Position numbers and translations under genes: made by a program | The notes under the pieces: model-generated | Told to the model about the DNA's origin: nothing | The model's input: only the letters and a program-made list of their open reading frames with translations | Databases searched by the model: none | Assembly: GCA_036278875.1 (NCBI GenBank) | Contig: DASUKF010000021.1 | Coordinates: 1-62,437, forward strand | Direction: 5' to 3' | Source: JANWLD01 sp036278875 | GTDB taxonomy: Bacteria; Patescibacteriota; Saccharimonadia; Saccharimonadales; 2-12-FULL-41-12 | Length of the DNA stretch: 62,437 bases | Part shown: in pieces, positions 1 to 9,290 of the stretch | Layout of the letters: each line of letters starts with the position of its first letter | Position numbering within the stretch: the stretch's first letter is position 1

Positions 1-121
1 GCACTATGGTAGTCGTAGAAAATGCCGTCAAGCTGATAGGCAGTATGGTCAGCGTAGAAATATCACGCTATCATCAGACCGAATCCGGCCGGATGATATT
101 CGCAAATATAGCTAAGTAGAA
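1..121. other. noncoding 3' flank of the PBP gene
   Basis: No gene is visible. A weak inverted repeat lies at 69-98 (arms TATCATC and GATGATA around a CCGG-rich centre). It is downstream of the minus-strand PBP gene and might help end its transcript, but no clear T-tract follows, so it is not called a terminator. Confidence 0.4.
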
Positions 122-3100
122 CTAGTGGAACTTCTTAGTATCTGAATTACTGCCGTCGGTACCGTATATTCCGTCAGGATAAGGCGGAGAAGCCGAGCCT
201 GAGCAGTTACCGTTTGCTGCTGCTCCATGACATATTTCAGTATTATGATCATCGTTGCGATATATGGTAACCGTACCACTACCGCCGTTCCACTCGACAT
301 TTACAGAACCAGATCCTGGTGCTAAATGTGCTGCGGTAAGATGAAAATTCGATCCATTATTACCACCGCTGAAAGATACCGTCCTGCTGTCACTGGAATC
401 ATACAGAACACTGTCTATCACCTGGGCCCTTACTTCTTTGCTGCCGGATACGGCTACCCTGTATTTATAACTCTTGGTCGACGGACTGGAACTGACCGTA
501 TAGGATGCGACCTGCTTGCCATTGACGAAAAAGTTGAGCTTGCCGGGGAAATCGGCGCTGGACAAGGGATGTGTTCCTTGCCTTACCGTCGCGGTAAAGA
601 CACAGGAGTCGGTACAATTTCCGGGTGTGGTAAGTGTGACTATGGGCTTGGCGTCGCTGCAGCTGTGCACGTCGTCCTTCGCAGTGGTATTGCTTCCGTA
701 TGTGGCATAGCCGTTACCACCGTGGAAGATATCGCCTGAGAATTTGTTCGGCTGTGCATTGTACCCGGTTACGCGGGCTAGCGGCGGCGTACAGTCTGTT
801 GCCAGTTTCTTGGAAACTTTGTCTATGGTGGCCGAACTGCTGCTTCCAGGTCCTTTGTACCAGGACGGGAACAGGTCTGTAGACGGGCTGGGTTCGATAG
901 AGCCGAAGCCTACATGGTTGCGTATGACATAAGCGGGCAGCTGCTGTATGCCCTTGGGCCTGGCCCGCTCCTCTGGTTTGAGGTTTTCATGCACGGTATC
1001 CATATACTCATCCCACATCGGCTGGGTCATCGTTTCCATGGCGCCGCTCATAGCCCGGCTCCTGTTATGGTAGCCGACCCATATTCCGGTAGAATACGCC
1101 GTAGAGAAGCCCATCATCCAGCCGTCTTTGGCGTCGTTGGTCGTACCGGTCTTCATCGAGAATTTCCAGCCGTTGAAGACCTGGGACTTATGCCCAAAAT
1201 AACTTGCTCTCGGGTCGCTCATCATATCCGCCACTATGTAAGCGGCCTGAGCATTCACTACCTGCTTGCCCGGAGAGGGCTTCCACTCATCGATAGTTTT
1301 ACCCCGGGCATCTTCTATCTTAAGTATATAGGTTTGCGGTATCAGCTTGCCGTTGCGTGATATGGTGCTGTAACCGTGCACATGTTCGGCCAGTTTGAGA
1401 TATGCACCGTCGCCAATGGCCGAGGAAGAATAACAGGGCTTTTCTTTTGTCAGTGCGTCGTCGGTGTAGCATTTGTAGCCGCTCCCCACTATATCCGGAT
1501 TGCCTGTGTCTTCAAGCCCCATCTTGTCGGCGGTGCTTATGGTCTTCTTAATTCCTGCTATGAGCATGGCTTTTACCGCCGGGATGTTCCTGGAACCGCC
1601 CAGAGCATAACGCAGGGTAAGCGGTCCCGGCTGACGGAAGTCATAATCGTGCAGACAGTTGCCGGTGGTGGAGCTGTGATTGGTACAAGGATAGCCCGGT
1701 ATGGGGTCCGCCGTATCGTACAGCACCGAGCCGGCGCCGAAGTTCTTGGTATTGGCTATCAGCGAAGTATAGTCATAGGGCTTAAAGCTGGAGCCCGGCG
1801 GCAATTTCAAGTTGGCGTAATTGTTCTGGCCGTATACGGGGTTTCTGAAATCAGGCCCGCCGACCAGTGCAACCACCTGGCCCGTTTTGACATCTTCGGA
1901 TACCAGCGCCGCTACATCGCCGCCCTGAGCGCGAACTCTGTACATACCGTCGGCTATGGTCTTTTCGGCCAGCTTCTGCTTGTCCATATCAAGAGTAGTA
2001 ATAACTTTTAGCCCGCCAAGCTTGACCGTTTCGGCGCCGCGCTCTTCTATCAGTTTTTGTTTGGCGGTCAGGACGAACCACGGAGCTAAAATATTAGAGT
2101 ATTTAGTCTTTCGGGGCTTTATCTTCTTAAGCGTATTAACTTTCATAGCCTTATTTTTTTGCTGCTGGGTTATATAGCCTTGCTGCTGCATCAGGTCCAG
2201 AACATAGTGCTGGCGGTTTATAAGCGCTTTTTTGCTGTATCTTGCGCCGTAAGGCGAATATATTGAAGGCGAACGGGGAATAGCGGCCAGGAAGGCAGCC
2301 TCGTCCAGCGTCATATCCTTGGCTGATTTCTGGAAATAATCGCGTTCGGCGGCTTCAACTCCGTACTGGATATCACCGTAAGGCGCGGTGTTCAGATAAC
2401 CTGTCAATATCTGGTCCTTGCTATAGGTCCTTTCCAGCTCCACTGCCAGGATGAGTTCTTTTATCTTACGGGCATAGGTGCGGTCTTTGGTCCAGTCCTG
2501 GGTCAGCTTGACCAGCTGCTGGGTTATGGTGGAGCCTCCCTGCTGGCTGCCGTGTTCTATGTAGTTGTTGACGCCGGCGCGGATGATTCCTTTCACATCG
2601 AAACCACCGTGCTTATAGAAATCTTTATCCTCTACGGCTACGGTAGCCTCTTTCATATATTTGGATATATCCTGGGATTCTACCGGGTTGCGCTTTACGG
2701 CATCGTAATCTTCCCAGAGCAATACTTTGCCGGTACGGTCATAGTATCTGACCGAGCCGCCGATGTTATTGCCGGATATATCCTTCAGGTTCGGCAGGTC
2801 CTTGCGGAAATATGCGAAAACGCCGATAAGCAGCAGGAATACGGCCAGTATGCCTACGCCTGCCAGTTTCAGCGCCATGATGCCGCCTTCGCGGCTGAAC
2901 CAGTAGTTTGCGACTCTCTTGGGATGTAGGCGGTATAAGATACGCTTGAAACGGTTTTTTGGCAGGGTTGCCAGATAAGCCGCGCGTTTGCGCGCTTTTG
3001 AATCCCGTTTGGCCTGCCATCTGCTCTGGAAATTGCTGTGAAGCTTTATGCGGTTGCCTTTTTTTGTCACGTAATGGCTGCGTGCTCCGCCTGAAGGCTT

Positions 3101-3139
3101 TGCTATCCTTAAGCGGATTTTTTTGTTAGGGCCGGCCAT
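122..3139 (-). CDS. class A penicillin-binding protein (PBP1A-like transglycosylase/transpeptidase)
   Basis: Bifunctional peptidoglycan synthase of 1005 residues that polymerises glycan strands and cross-links peptides outside the membrane. A basic cytoplasmic N-terminus (1-85) precedes one membrane segment (about 88-111). The GT51 domain shows catalytic Glu170 in EDKDF and GGSTITQQ at 201-208. The transpeptidase domain has the serine motif S450-x-x-K453, SxN at 516-518 and KTG at 663-665, so both active sites look intact. The roughly 270-residue C-terminal extension after 735 is Ser/Gly/Thr-rich with scattered cysteine pairs and resembles an extracellular Ig-like or wall-associated tail; its function is unknown. 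The ATG at 3139 follows a CTCCTT-complement Shine-Dalgarno and an extended -10 on the minus strand. Confidence 0.95.
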   Translation of the reverse strand: MAGPNKKIRLRIAKPSGGARSHYVTKKGNRIKLHSNFQSRWQAKRDSKARKRAAYLATLPKNRFKRILYRLHPKRVANYWFSREGGIMALKLAGVGILAVFLLLIGVFAYFRKDLPNLKDISGNNIGGSVRYYDRTGKVLLWEDYDAVKRNPVESQDISKYMKEATVAVEDKDFYKHGGFDVKGIIRAGVNNYIEHGSQQGGSTITQQLVKLTQDWTKDRTYARKIKELILAVELERTYSKDQILTGYLNTAPYGDIQYGVEAAERDYFQKSAKDMTLDEAAFLAAIPRSPSIYSPYGARYSKKALINRQHYVLDLMQQQGYITQQQKNKAMKVNTLKKIKPRKTKYSNILAPWFVLTAKQKLIEERGAETVKLGGLKVITTLDMDKQKLAEKTIADGMYRVRAQGGDVAALVSEDVKTGQVVALVGGPDFRNPVYGQNNYANLKLPPGSSFKPYDYTSLIANTKNFGAGSVLYDTADPIPGYPCTNHSSTTGNCLHDYDFRQPGPLTLRYALGGSRNIPAVKAMLIAGIKKTISTADKMGLEDTGNPDIVGSGYKCYTDDALTKEKPCYSSSAIGDGAYLKLAEHVHGYSTISRNGKLIPQTYILKIEDARGKTIDEWKPSPGKQVVNAQAAYIVADMMSDPRASYFGHKSQVFNGWKFSMKTGTTNDAKDGWMMGFSTAYSTGIWVGYHNRSRAMSGAMETMTQPMWDEYMDTVHENLKPEERARPKGIQQLPAYVIRNHVGFGSIEPSPSTDLFPSWYKGPGSSSSATIDKVSKKLATDCTPPLARVTGYNAQPNKFSGDIFHGGNGYATYGSNTTAKDDVHSCSDAKPIVTLTTPGNCTDSCVFTATVRQGTHPLSSADFPGKLNFFVNGKQVASYTVSSSPSTKSYKYRVAVSGSKEVRAQVIDSVLYDSSDSRTVSFSGGNNGSNFHLTAAHLAPGSGSVNVEWNGGSGTVTIYRNDDHNTEICHGAAANGNCSGSASPPYPDGIYGTDGSNSDTKKFH

Positions 3140-3153
3140 GTTAGTATCAATAA

Positions 3154-3202
3154 CTCCTTAGGATCAGTAAGATTTATGTAAGATTTGCTACTCATTATAG
3201 CA
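3154..3202 (-). promoter_or_regulatory. promoter and ribosome-binding site of the PBP gene
   Basis: Read on the minus strand, an extended -10 (TGcTATAAT, 3194-3202) is followed by AAGGAG (3154-3159), about 14 bases before the ATG. This gene therefore has a real 5' UTR, unlike the divergent tyrS. Confidence 0.6.
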
Positions 3203-3232
3203 TTTTTGATTCATCACAACATCGATTTTAGT

Positions 3233-3238
3233 TATACT
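3233..3238 (+). promoter_or_regulatory. -10 box of tyrS (leaderless arrangement)
   Basis: TATACT ends 7 bases before the tyrS ATG, and there is no Shine-Dalgarno between them. Transcription would begin at or within a base or two of the start codon. Confidence 0.55.
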
Positions 3239-3245
3239 ATCCAGC

Positions 3246-4499
3246 ATGCATACAGCTCTTTCTCAGGAACTGAAGTGGCGGGGCTTCTCGTATCAGACTA
3301 CATTTGACGATATATCAGAAGTGGATAAGAAAAAATTCACGTTTTATTGGGGGGTTGACCCCAGCTCGGATTCCATGACTATAGGCAACCTGGCCACAGC
3401 CATGATGGTGCGGTATTTCATCGCCCACGGGCACCACGCGGTACTGCTGGTAGGCGGCGCGACCGGCCTGATAGGCGATCCCGACGGCAAGAGCAAGGAA
3501 CGGGAACTTCTTAACCCTGAGCAGCTTAAAAAGAATTCCGAAGCCATAACCAGGCAATATAAAAGGATATTCAAGGGGCTGGAGTTCGAGATAGTCGACA
3601 ATCAACAGTGGTTCAAAGACATAAAATACATCGACTTCCTGCGCGATATAGGCAAGAACGTGCCGATGCGCCAGATGCTGGGGCGCGAGTTCGTGCAGTC
3701 CAGATTGGGCGAGGACAGTAACGGCATAAGCTATGGGGAATTCAGCTATTCGCTTATACAGGGCTATGATTTTCTGCATCTTTTCAGGACTAAGGGTGTA
3801 ACTCTGCAGGTCTGCGGCTCAGACCAGTGGGGCAACAGCATAGCCGGCGTGGAGATGATAAGAAGGATAGAAGGCAAAGAAGCCCATATCTGGTCCGCTC
3901 CGCTGGTAGTAAACAAATCTACGGGGGCAAAGTTCGGCAAGACCGAAGAAGGCGCCGTCTGGCTGGATGGTGCAAAGACCAGTCCCTATGATTTTTATCA
4001 GTTCTGGCTCAATGTAGAGGATGAGAACGTCGAAGATTATCTGAAGATATACACGCTCCTTAGCAAAGAAGAAATAGAAGCGGTCATTGGTGAGTTTCAA
4101 AAAGAACCGGGACAGAGAAAAGCCCAGAAAACGTTAGCCCGTGAAGTTACCCGGCTTGTGCATGGAGAGGAAGAAACCGAATCCGTAGAGCGGATAACCG
4201 CCTGCCTGTTCGGCTCGTCAGATTATTCCGGGCTCACGGCTAAAGATATCGCTACGATGAAACAGATGCTGCCGTCACACGAGGCAAAAGCCGGCGAAAG
4301 TCTGATCCAGGCTTTGGTTTCTACCGGACTGGTCAGCTCGGGCAGTGAAGCCAGGCGCATGTTCGCTCAGAACGCCATAACGCTCAACGGCAAGCCGGCC
4401 GATGAAAACTACACGCTCAAGGAATCCGACGCACTCGCCGCCGGCCACACTATTGTCAGAAAAGGCAAGAACAAGTACGCCATAGTCGAAATTAAATAA
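3246..4499 (+). CDS. tyrS: tyrosyl-tRNA synthetase
   Basis: Charges tRNA-Tyr in the cytoplasm. The 417 residues contain a class I Rossmann catalytic core, the KMSKS-equivalent K229-F-G-K-T233 typical of bacterial TyrRS, and a C-terminal S4-like RNA-binding domain (about 350-415). The HIGH signature reads TIGN at residues 45-48, so both usual histidines are replaced; Asn at the last position is common in class I synthetases, Thr at the first is not. The start is fixed by a -10 box 7 bases upstream. It is transcribed divergently from the PBP gene. Confidence 0.95.
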   Translation: MHTALSQELKWRGFSYQTTFDDISEVDKKKFTFYWGVDPSSDSMTIGNLATAMMVRYFIAHGHHAVLLVGGATGLIGDPDGKSKERELLNPEQLKKNSEAITRQYKRIFKGLEFEIVDNQQWFKDIKYIDFLRDIGKNVPMRQMLGREFVQSRLGEDSNGISYGEFSYSLIQGYDFLHLFRTKGVTLQVCGSDQWGNSIAGVEMIRRIEGKEAHIWSAPLVVNKSTGAKFGKTEEGAVWLDGAKTSPYDFYQFWLNVEDENVEDYLKIYTLLSKEEIEAVIGEFQKEPGQRKAQKTLAREVTRLVHGEEETESVERITACLFGSSDYSGLTAKDIATMKQMLPSHEAKAGESLIQALVSTGLVSSGSEARRMFAQNAITLNGKPADENYTLKESDALAAGHTIVRKGKNKYAIVEIK

Positions 4500-4505
4500 A
4501 TATTG

Positions 4506-4511
4506 TATAAT
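4506..4511 (+). promoter_or_regulatory. -10 box of the gene at 4532
   Basis: A perfect TATAAT lies 7 bases after the tyrS stop codon. Its predicted transcript start (about 4518) gives a 14-20 base leader containing GAGGA. Confidence 0.55.
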
Positions 4512-4531
4512 TAACTATATAACTATGAGGA

Positions 4532-4942
4532 ATGTACGTGGCGGCAGAAGGCAAGATTGAAGAAGCCCCAAGGATACTGCGGTCTTCTTCCCGCGAGGGT
4601 GTTTTTTGGACATCTGTCGCGGTTGTAGGGGTTGGCCTTACGGCTCTAATAGGCGCGCTTTACGGCTATGACAACTATTCTTTTAGCCATTCAGAACTGG
4701 AGGGATTCTCCCTACCGGCAAAGACAAGAGAGTTGAAATCCACGCAGTACGGAACTTTAAAGTTTGTGGTTCCACGGTCTGAAGCAGCAGAACTTGTCTG
4801 TGGAAAATATAACCGAGCTTTAAATACGGATATAGATTTTGATAATGATATAACCCTTATAGATGCGCAAAGTTCAATAGTCAGCTGTATCCCCGACCAC
4901 AGCACTGAATCCTTATTCGGGCAGACTCCCGCTCTGCCGTAA
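4532..4942 (+). CDS. unrecognised small membrane-anchored protein
   Basis: 136 residues, family not recognised. One hydrophobic segment (about 27-46) follows a short cytoplasmic N-terminus, so most of the chain would lie outside the membrane, with two cysteines (near 90 and 118) that could form a disulfide. The ATG at 4532 is the longest start, but GTG at 4538 is better placed behind the GAGGA at 4527-4531. It has its own promoter between tyrS and recG. It may be a lineage-specific envelope protein; nothing more can be said. Confidence 0.65.
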   Translation: MYVAAEGKIEEAPRILRSSSREGVFWTSVAVVGVGLTALIGALYGYDNYSFSHSELEGFSLPAKTRELKSTQYGTLKFVVPRSEAAELVCGKYNRALNTDIDFDNDITLIDAQSSIVSCIPDHSTESLFGQTPALP

Positions 4943-4956
4943 ATAGATACCCTGTC

Positions 4957-4962
4957 TATAAT
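4957..4962 (+). promoter_or_regulatory. -10 box of recG (leaderless arrangement)
   Basis: A perfect TATAAT ends 6 bases before the recG ATG, with no room for a ribosome-binding site. This is one of the clearest leaderless cases in the window. Confidence 0.65.
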
Positions 4963-4968
4963 ATAGCT

Positions 4969-6999
4969 ATGGATGAGAGTATAGCCGACATAAAAGGCGT
5001 GGGTGAGGGCACTGCCAAAAAGTTAGCTAATATAGGCATACATACCAAGGAAGATTTGATATGGAATTTTCCGCGCAAGTACGAAGATTACTCCGCGCTT
5101 ACACCTATAAATAAGCTCAGGCCAGGCCAGGTCACGATAAAAGCCACGATAAAACAGGCGGTTGGCCGCTACGTGCGCAGGGGCATGCATATAACCGAGG
5201 CCGTAGCCAGCGACAAAACCGACAGCGTACGTCTGGTCTGGTTTAACCAGCCATACCGTGCCAAAGGGCTGAAGATAGGCCGGGAATATTATATTTCCGG
5301 CAACTACGAGCTCGGCCGTGGGCGCTTCGCTATCATGAACCCGGGCGCCGAACTGGTCAGCAATTTTCAGGTCAATACCGCGCGTATAATACCTATTTAC
5401 AGGGAAACCAAAGGCCTGCGCTCCGCTGCCATCAGAAAAATCATGGCCGGTATCATGGACGATATCCGGCTTATCGATGAAGGATTGCCGGATTATATAG
5501 TGAAGGATCAGGAACTGGTAAGCCGGGCAGAAGCCTTGCTGGGTATACATTTCCCGGCCAAAGTTGACGATATATCACGCGCTAAAAAACGTTTGGCCTT
5601 CGAAGAAGTTTTCACGCTTGTCTTAACCTCGCTTATCAATAAGAACGAAAATATGCGCGCCAAGGCGCTTAAAGTGCCTTTCAACGAAAAACTTGCCAAA
5701 GAATTCGTGAGCAAACTTCCGTATAAGCTCACCAATGCCCAGCGCAAGGTAACCTGGCAGATTTATAAGGATATAGAAAAGGATATCCCGGCCAACCGGT
5801 TAATCCAGGGCGATGTTGGTGCGGGCAAGACCGTGGTTGCTGCCATGGCCGCACTCATGGCGATGAGCGAAGGCTTCCAGGTGGCCCTTATGGCACCGAC
5901 CGAGATACTGGCGCGTCAGCATGCCAAGACCTTGTCAGAAATGTTCAAGCCTTTGGGATTAAGCGATAGGATAGTCCTGCTTTTAGGTTCAATGAAAGCC
6001 GCCCAAAAACGAAACGCCCACAAAAGCATAAATGAAGGCAGGGCGGAACTTATCATAGGCACCCATGCCCTTATCAGCGAGAAGGTTGATATGCATAAGC
6101 TCGGGCTGGCAATCATCGATGAACAGCACCGTTTCGGCGTGCAGCAGCGCAAGGAACTTCTCAAGAAAGCCGGACATATTCCCCATCTTATATCTATGAC
6201 TGCTACGCCGATTCCCCGCTCGCTGGCCCTCACGGTTTACGGCGAACTTGATATATCCGCACTGGATGAAATGCCACCGGGTCGCAAACCGCCCAAAACC
6301 AAGATAGTTTCGCCGAATTCCAAGAAGCAACTGTATAAGGCCATAGATAAGGAGCTGGAAAGCGGCCGCCAGATGTTCGTCGTCTGCCCGCTTATAAGCG
6401 AGTCCGACAATCTGAACTTTCTTTCCGCGGAAGAGGTTTATGAGGAACTCTCAAAGAAAATATTCCCCCACCGCAAGACGGCTTTGCTGCATGGCAGGAT
6501 GAAGACGGAAGAAAAAGAAAAGATAATGAACGATTTCGTGTCCGGCAAAATCGATATTCTGGTTTCAACTACGGTTATTGAGGTAGGAGTTGATGTTCCG
6601 AACGCCACGATAATGCTTATTGAAGGCGTAGAAAGGTTCGGCTTGGCCCAGATACACCAGCTGCGCGGGCGTATAGGCCGCGGAGAACATCAGGGATATT
6701 GCTATCTGCTCATGAGCGACAGTTCGGCGCCTTCCAGACGCTTGCGGGCGTTGGAACAGACGAATGACGGGTTCAGGCTGGCCGAATTGGATTTGGAGCT
6801 GCGCGGACCTGGAGCCATCTACGGCCTTACCCAGCACGGCGAGCTGGACCTGCGGCTGGCCGATATCAGCGATACCAGGTTCATAGCAACCGTGCGCTCA
6901 AGTGCGCAGGAGTTCATTGACAAGGGCGAAAAGCTGTCCGATTATCCGTGGCTGGAAGAGGAAGTGCACAAAAACCGCCTGATTACGACCCTTAATTGA
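4969..6999 (+). CDS. recG: ATP-dependent DNA helicase RecG
   Basis: Superfamily 2 helicase that remodels stalled forks and branched DNA. 676 residues, close to the family norm. The N-terminal wedge/OB domain (about 1-220) begins with a helix-hairpin-helix-like IKGVGEGTAKKL. Walker A is G281-D-V-G-A-G-K-T288 and motif II is D384-E-Q-H387. The C-terminal helicase half carries the QLRGRIGRG motif VI. The ATG at 4969 is fixed by a -10 box 6 bases upstream. The gene ends just before an orphan gene with its own weak -10. Confidence 0.96.
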   Translation: MDESIADIKGVGEGTAKKLANIGIHTKEDLIWNFPRKYEDYSALTPINKLRPGQVTIKATIKQAVGRYVRRGMHITEAVASDKTDSVRLVWFNQPYRAKGLKIGREYYISGNYELGRGRFAIMNPGAELVSNFQVNTARIIPIYRETKGLRSAAIRKIMAGIMDDIRLIDEGLPDYIVKDQELVSRAEALLGIHFPAKVDDISRAKKRLAFEEVFTLVLTSLINKNENMRAKALKVPFNEKLAKEFVSKLPYKLTNAQRKVTWQIYKDIEKDIPANRLIQGDVGAGKTVVAAMAALMAMSEGFQVALMAPTEILARQHAKTLSEMFKPLGLSDRIVLLLGSMKAAQKRNAHKSINEGRAELIIGTHALISEKVDMHKLGLAIIDEQHRFGVQQRKELLKKAGHIPHLISMTATPIPRSLALTVYGELDISALDEMPPGRKPPKTKIVSPNSKKQLYKAIDKELESGRQMFVVCPLISESDNLNFLSAEEVYEELSKKIFPHRKTALLHGRMKTEEKEKIMNDFVSGKIDILVSTTVIEVGVDVPNATIMLIEGVERFGLAQIHQLRGRIGRGEHQGYCYLLMSDSSAPSRRLRALEQTNDGFRLAELDLELRGPGAIYGLTQHGELDLRLADISDTRFIATVRSSAQEFIDKGEKLSDYPWLEEEVHKNRLITTLN

Positions 7000-7031
7000 T
7001 TTTTTATCTAAAATATTGTAATCTAACTAAA

Positions 7032-7736
7032 ATGGCTAACTATCCATATTTGGAAAGATGTGCTGAGGCTGTAGCTCAATTAGGACACCGCACGCAAGAT
7101 CTGGCTTCGCGCAAGCCGGGCAAGCGCTTGGGCGCCAGCGACAACTACAGGGTGCAGAGCATAGGCGAGGGCGTTACCGGAATATACCCCAGCCTGGCCT
7201 TGACTATGCTGGGTTCTATAGCCGTTCCGGTTTCTCAGCACCTGGCACTTAAAATGCCGCGGCGCGACAGTGGGCCCCTGGAAAGGTTAATATACGAGGT
7301 TGCCGCAATCGATGAGATTACCAGAAGAGCGCCTAAACTTGCCGAAAAAATGCCGGCATTCATGGGGCTACTGGCGGTGGACGGCGCCGATAGACCGCTG
7401 GCTATCATCACTGAAGATGCTACCAGGTGCGGCAGTTTGCCTATAGAGCCGATGCCCGCAAGTCCGCAGTCGGTGCACGAGCTAAAAAGCGGTTTTGGTA
7501 AAGAAGCTGAAGAAGCAGTGGGGGAAATTGAGCTGGAGAATTCCGTAGCTTTCGATGTGGGCGGCACTGAGAGATGGCTCGATTTCACACCGTCGCCGGT
7601 TTATGCAGCTGCCAGTCTTAGCGACCCGATAACCGTAGTAAAGAATGAGGTAAGAAGCCGACAGAATGAACTTACGGTGCTTATACCCGATGATTCCGTT
7701 TTGGCTGAGGCCGTAAGCTGTATAGTAAAAGTATGA
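7032..7736 (+). CDS. unrecognised protein upstream of rsmD
   Basis: 234 residues from ATG 7032; a TTG at 6996 would add 12 residues but overlaps recG and the promoter region, so it is rejected. Family not recognised. No membrane segment or metal motif is evident. The middle stretch ILITEDA-like (about residues 122-128) recalls a phosphotransferase fold but is too weak to name. A TAATCT -10-like box lies at 7019-7024, 7 bases before the ATG. It overlaps rsmD by four bases (ATGA), suggesting translational coupling. Confidence 0.7.
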   Translation: MANYPYLERCAEAVAQLGHRTQDLASRKPGKRLGASDNYRVQSIGEGVTGIYPSLALTMLGSIAVPVSQHLALKMPRRDSGPLERLIYEVAAIDEITRRAPKLAEKMPAFMGLLAVDGADRPLAIITEDATRCGSLPIEPMPASPQSVHELKSGFGKEAEEAVGEIELENSVAFDVGGTERWLDFTPSPVYAAASLSDPITVVKNEVRSRQNELTVLIPDDSVLAEAVSCIVKV

Positions 7737-8263
7737 GAATAATCGCCGGCAGCCTGGGTGGCAGGCAGTTCGACGCGCCGAAAGGCCGCAGGACACATCC
7801 GATGAGCGAGAAGGCCCGCGGCGGACTGTTTTCCGCTCTGGGCGATATTGAAGGCCTGAGTATTCTGGACGCTTTCGGCGGCAGTGGCGCTATTTCCTTC
7901 GAGGCTGTAAGCCGCGGAGCGAAACATGCCATAGCGATAGATATTGATAAGAATGCCGTTAATACTATTGCCGGTAATGCTAAGAAGCTTGATATTAAGG
8001 ATAAAATCAAAGCTATCAGGGCTAATTCATCCGGCTGGAGCGATAACAACCCCGATGCCCGGTTCGGCATTATCATCTGCGACCCGCCGTTCGAGCAGAT
8101 AAAGATAAATATTATTCAAAAACTTGCCGGTCATCTTGCGGATAACGGCATATTCATAGCCAATATCCCCGGCTCGCTTGAGCCGTTCGAGCTGCAGCTG
8201 CTGGAAATAGTCAAAACCAAAAATTACGGCGACACCACACTGGTGTTTTATAAACCTATCTGA
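7733..8263 (+). CDS. rsmD: 16S rRNA (guanine-966-N2)-methyltransferase RsmD
   Basis: S-adenosylmethionine-dependent methyltransferase modifying 16S rRNA. 176 residues, usual length. The N-terminal RIIAG-type opening and MSEKARGGLFSAL match the family. The SAM-binding loop is LDAFGGSGAI (about 45-54) and the catalytic motif IV is DPPF (about 120-123). ATG overlaps the preceding stop as ATGA. It is convergent with the FemAB gene and the 3' ends overlap by 8 bases. Confidence 0.9.
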   Translation: MRIIAGSLGGRQFDAPKGRRTHPMSEKARGGLFSALGDIEGLSILDAFGGSGAISFEAVSRGAKHAIAIDIDKNAVNTIAGNAKKLDIKDKIKAIRANSSGWSDNNPDARFGIIICDPPFEQIKINIIQKLAGHLADNGIFIANIPGSLEPFELQLLEIVKTKNYGDTTLVFYKPI

Positions 8264-9221
8264 TTTTCTGCAGGCGGCGCATAAGGGGCAATGAGGCCCG
8301 GTAGGCTCTGTAACGGCCAGGATTCACAGGTAGATGCCAAGTGCCGCCAAGGGCAATATCTTCGCCGCCGAACTTGCGTTTGAAGGTGGAAAATCCTGCC
8401 CAGGGGTGGCTTGTCGGCGCGCCGGGCGGCGCTACGCCGAACAGGTCGAACCATCTTACACCCCGCCCTAAGGCATTTTGCATCGCCTGCCATACCAGGA
8501 CCGTGCCTGCCTCCGCTTTGCGGGCCTCCGGATGAGAGCCTGCATAGGCATAGTGGCCGACCTTGCCGCTTTGCAGGATGATTGCGCCGGCAACCGGCTT
8601 TTTCTCATAATAGGCAAGTTCTAAAAAAGCCGCGCCTTTCGGCATGAGTATTTCGGCCTGTTTTTTAAAATAATCGGCGTTATGCAGGCTGATTTTTTTA
8701 CGGCTGGCAACTTCGCCGAGCATATCGGTGAACAGCTTTATATCCTTCGGCTCGGTCGATGTGCGGAAGCTGAGTCCGCGTTTTTCGGCCCGGTTGATAA
8801 GGTTGCGGAATGTCGCTGACAGCGCGCTCCACCGTTTGGCTTCGGCCAGACTCAGGTCATTGACCACCGTATATGCGGGATTATAGGCTTTTCCGGCTTT
8901 TTTAAGCCCCAGTTTCCTTGCGTTATAGTATAGTCCGTTTCCGAACGGCTCTACGCTCACCCACGACAAACTTCTCCTTTTAGCTTCAGTCCTTATCGTG
9001 CCCAAAGCTTCGGGCAAAACATCCTTATCTTTCAGGAACGGTCCGTAAGGAGTCAGCCAATAATCGCCCAGTTTGGTAGACTGTCTTATCAGCAGGCAGG
9101 ACCAGCCCTTGCCTTTCAGCCGGACTGCGTCTTTGCCCAGGGCTTTTTGGAACTCCGCCCATTCGTCCGTCTGGGTTATAGGGCAGGAGCTAAGAAACTT
9201 ATGTTCGCTAGAAGAAAGCAT
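8256..9221 (-). CDS. FemAB/FmhB-family peptidoglycan interpeptide-bridge aminoacyltransferase
   Basis: 321 residues with the two GNAT-like halves of the Fem family. Members use aminoacyl-tRNA to add amino acids to the lipid II stem peptide at the cytoplasmic membrane face. Diagnostic are WFDLFGVAPPG, then a GFSTFKRKFGG motif (about 270-285), and the C-terminal GTWHLPVNPGRYRAYR. Its presence with a class A PBP points to a Gram-positive-like wall with peptide cross-bridges. The amino acid added cannot be read from sequence. An extended -10 lies 7 bases upstream of the start. Confidence 0.88.
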   Translation of the reverse strand: MLSSSEHKFLSSCPITQTDEWAEFQKALGKDAVRLKGKGWSCLLIRQSTKLGDYWLTPYGPFLKDKDVLPEALGTIRTEAKRRSLSWVSVEPFGNGLYYNARKLGLKKAGKAYNPAYTVVNDLSLAEAKRWSALSATFRNLINRAEKRGLSFRTSTEPKDIKLFTDMLGEVASRKKISLHNADYFKKQAEILMPKGAAFLELAYYEKKPVAGAIILQSGKVGHYAYAGSHPEARKAEAGTVLVWQAMQNALGRGVRWFDLFGVAPPGAPTSHPWAGFSTFKRKFGGEDIALGGTWHLPVNPGRYRAYRASLPLMRRLQKIR

Positions 9222-9228
9222 CGGATTA

Positions 9229-9237
9229 ATTGTATCA
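9229..9237 (-). promoter_or_regulatory. extended -10 of the FemAB gene (leaderless arrangement)
   Basis: On the minus strand TGaTACAAT ends 7 bases before the ATG at 9221. No Shine-Dalgarno can fit. Confidence 0.5.
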
Positions 9238-9290
9238 AAAACAACTTTTCTTGACTTTTAGTGAAAAAATTATAAAAATGATAAACCAGT

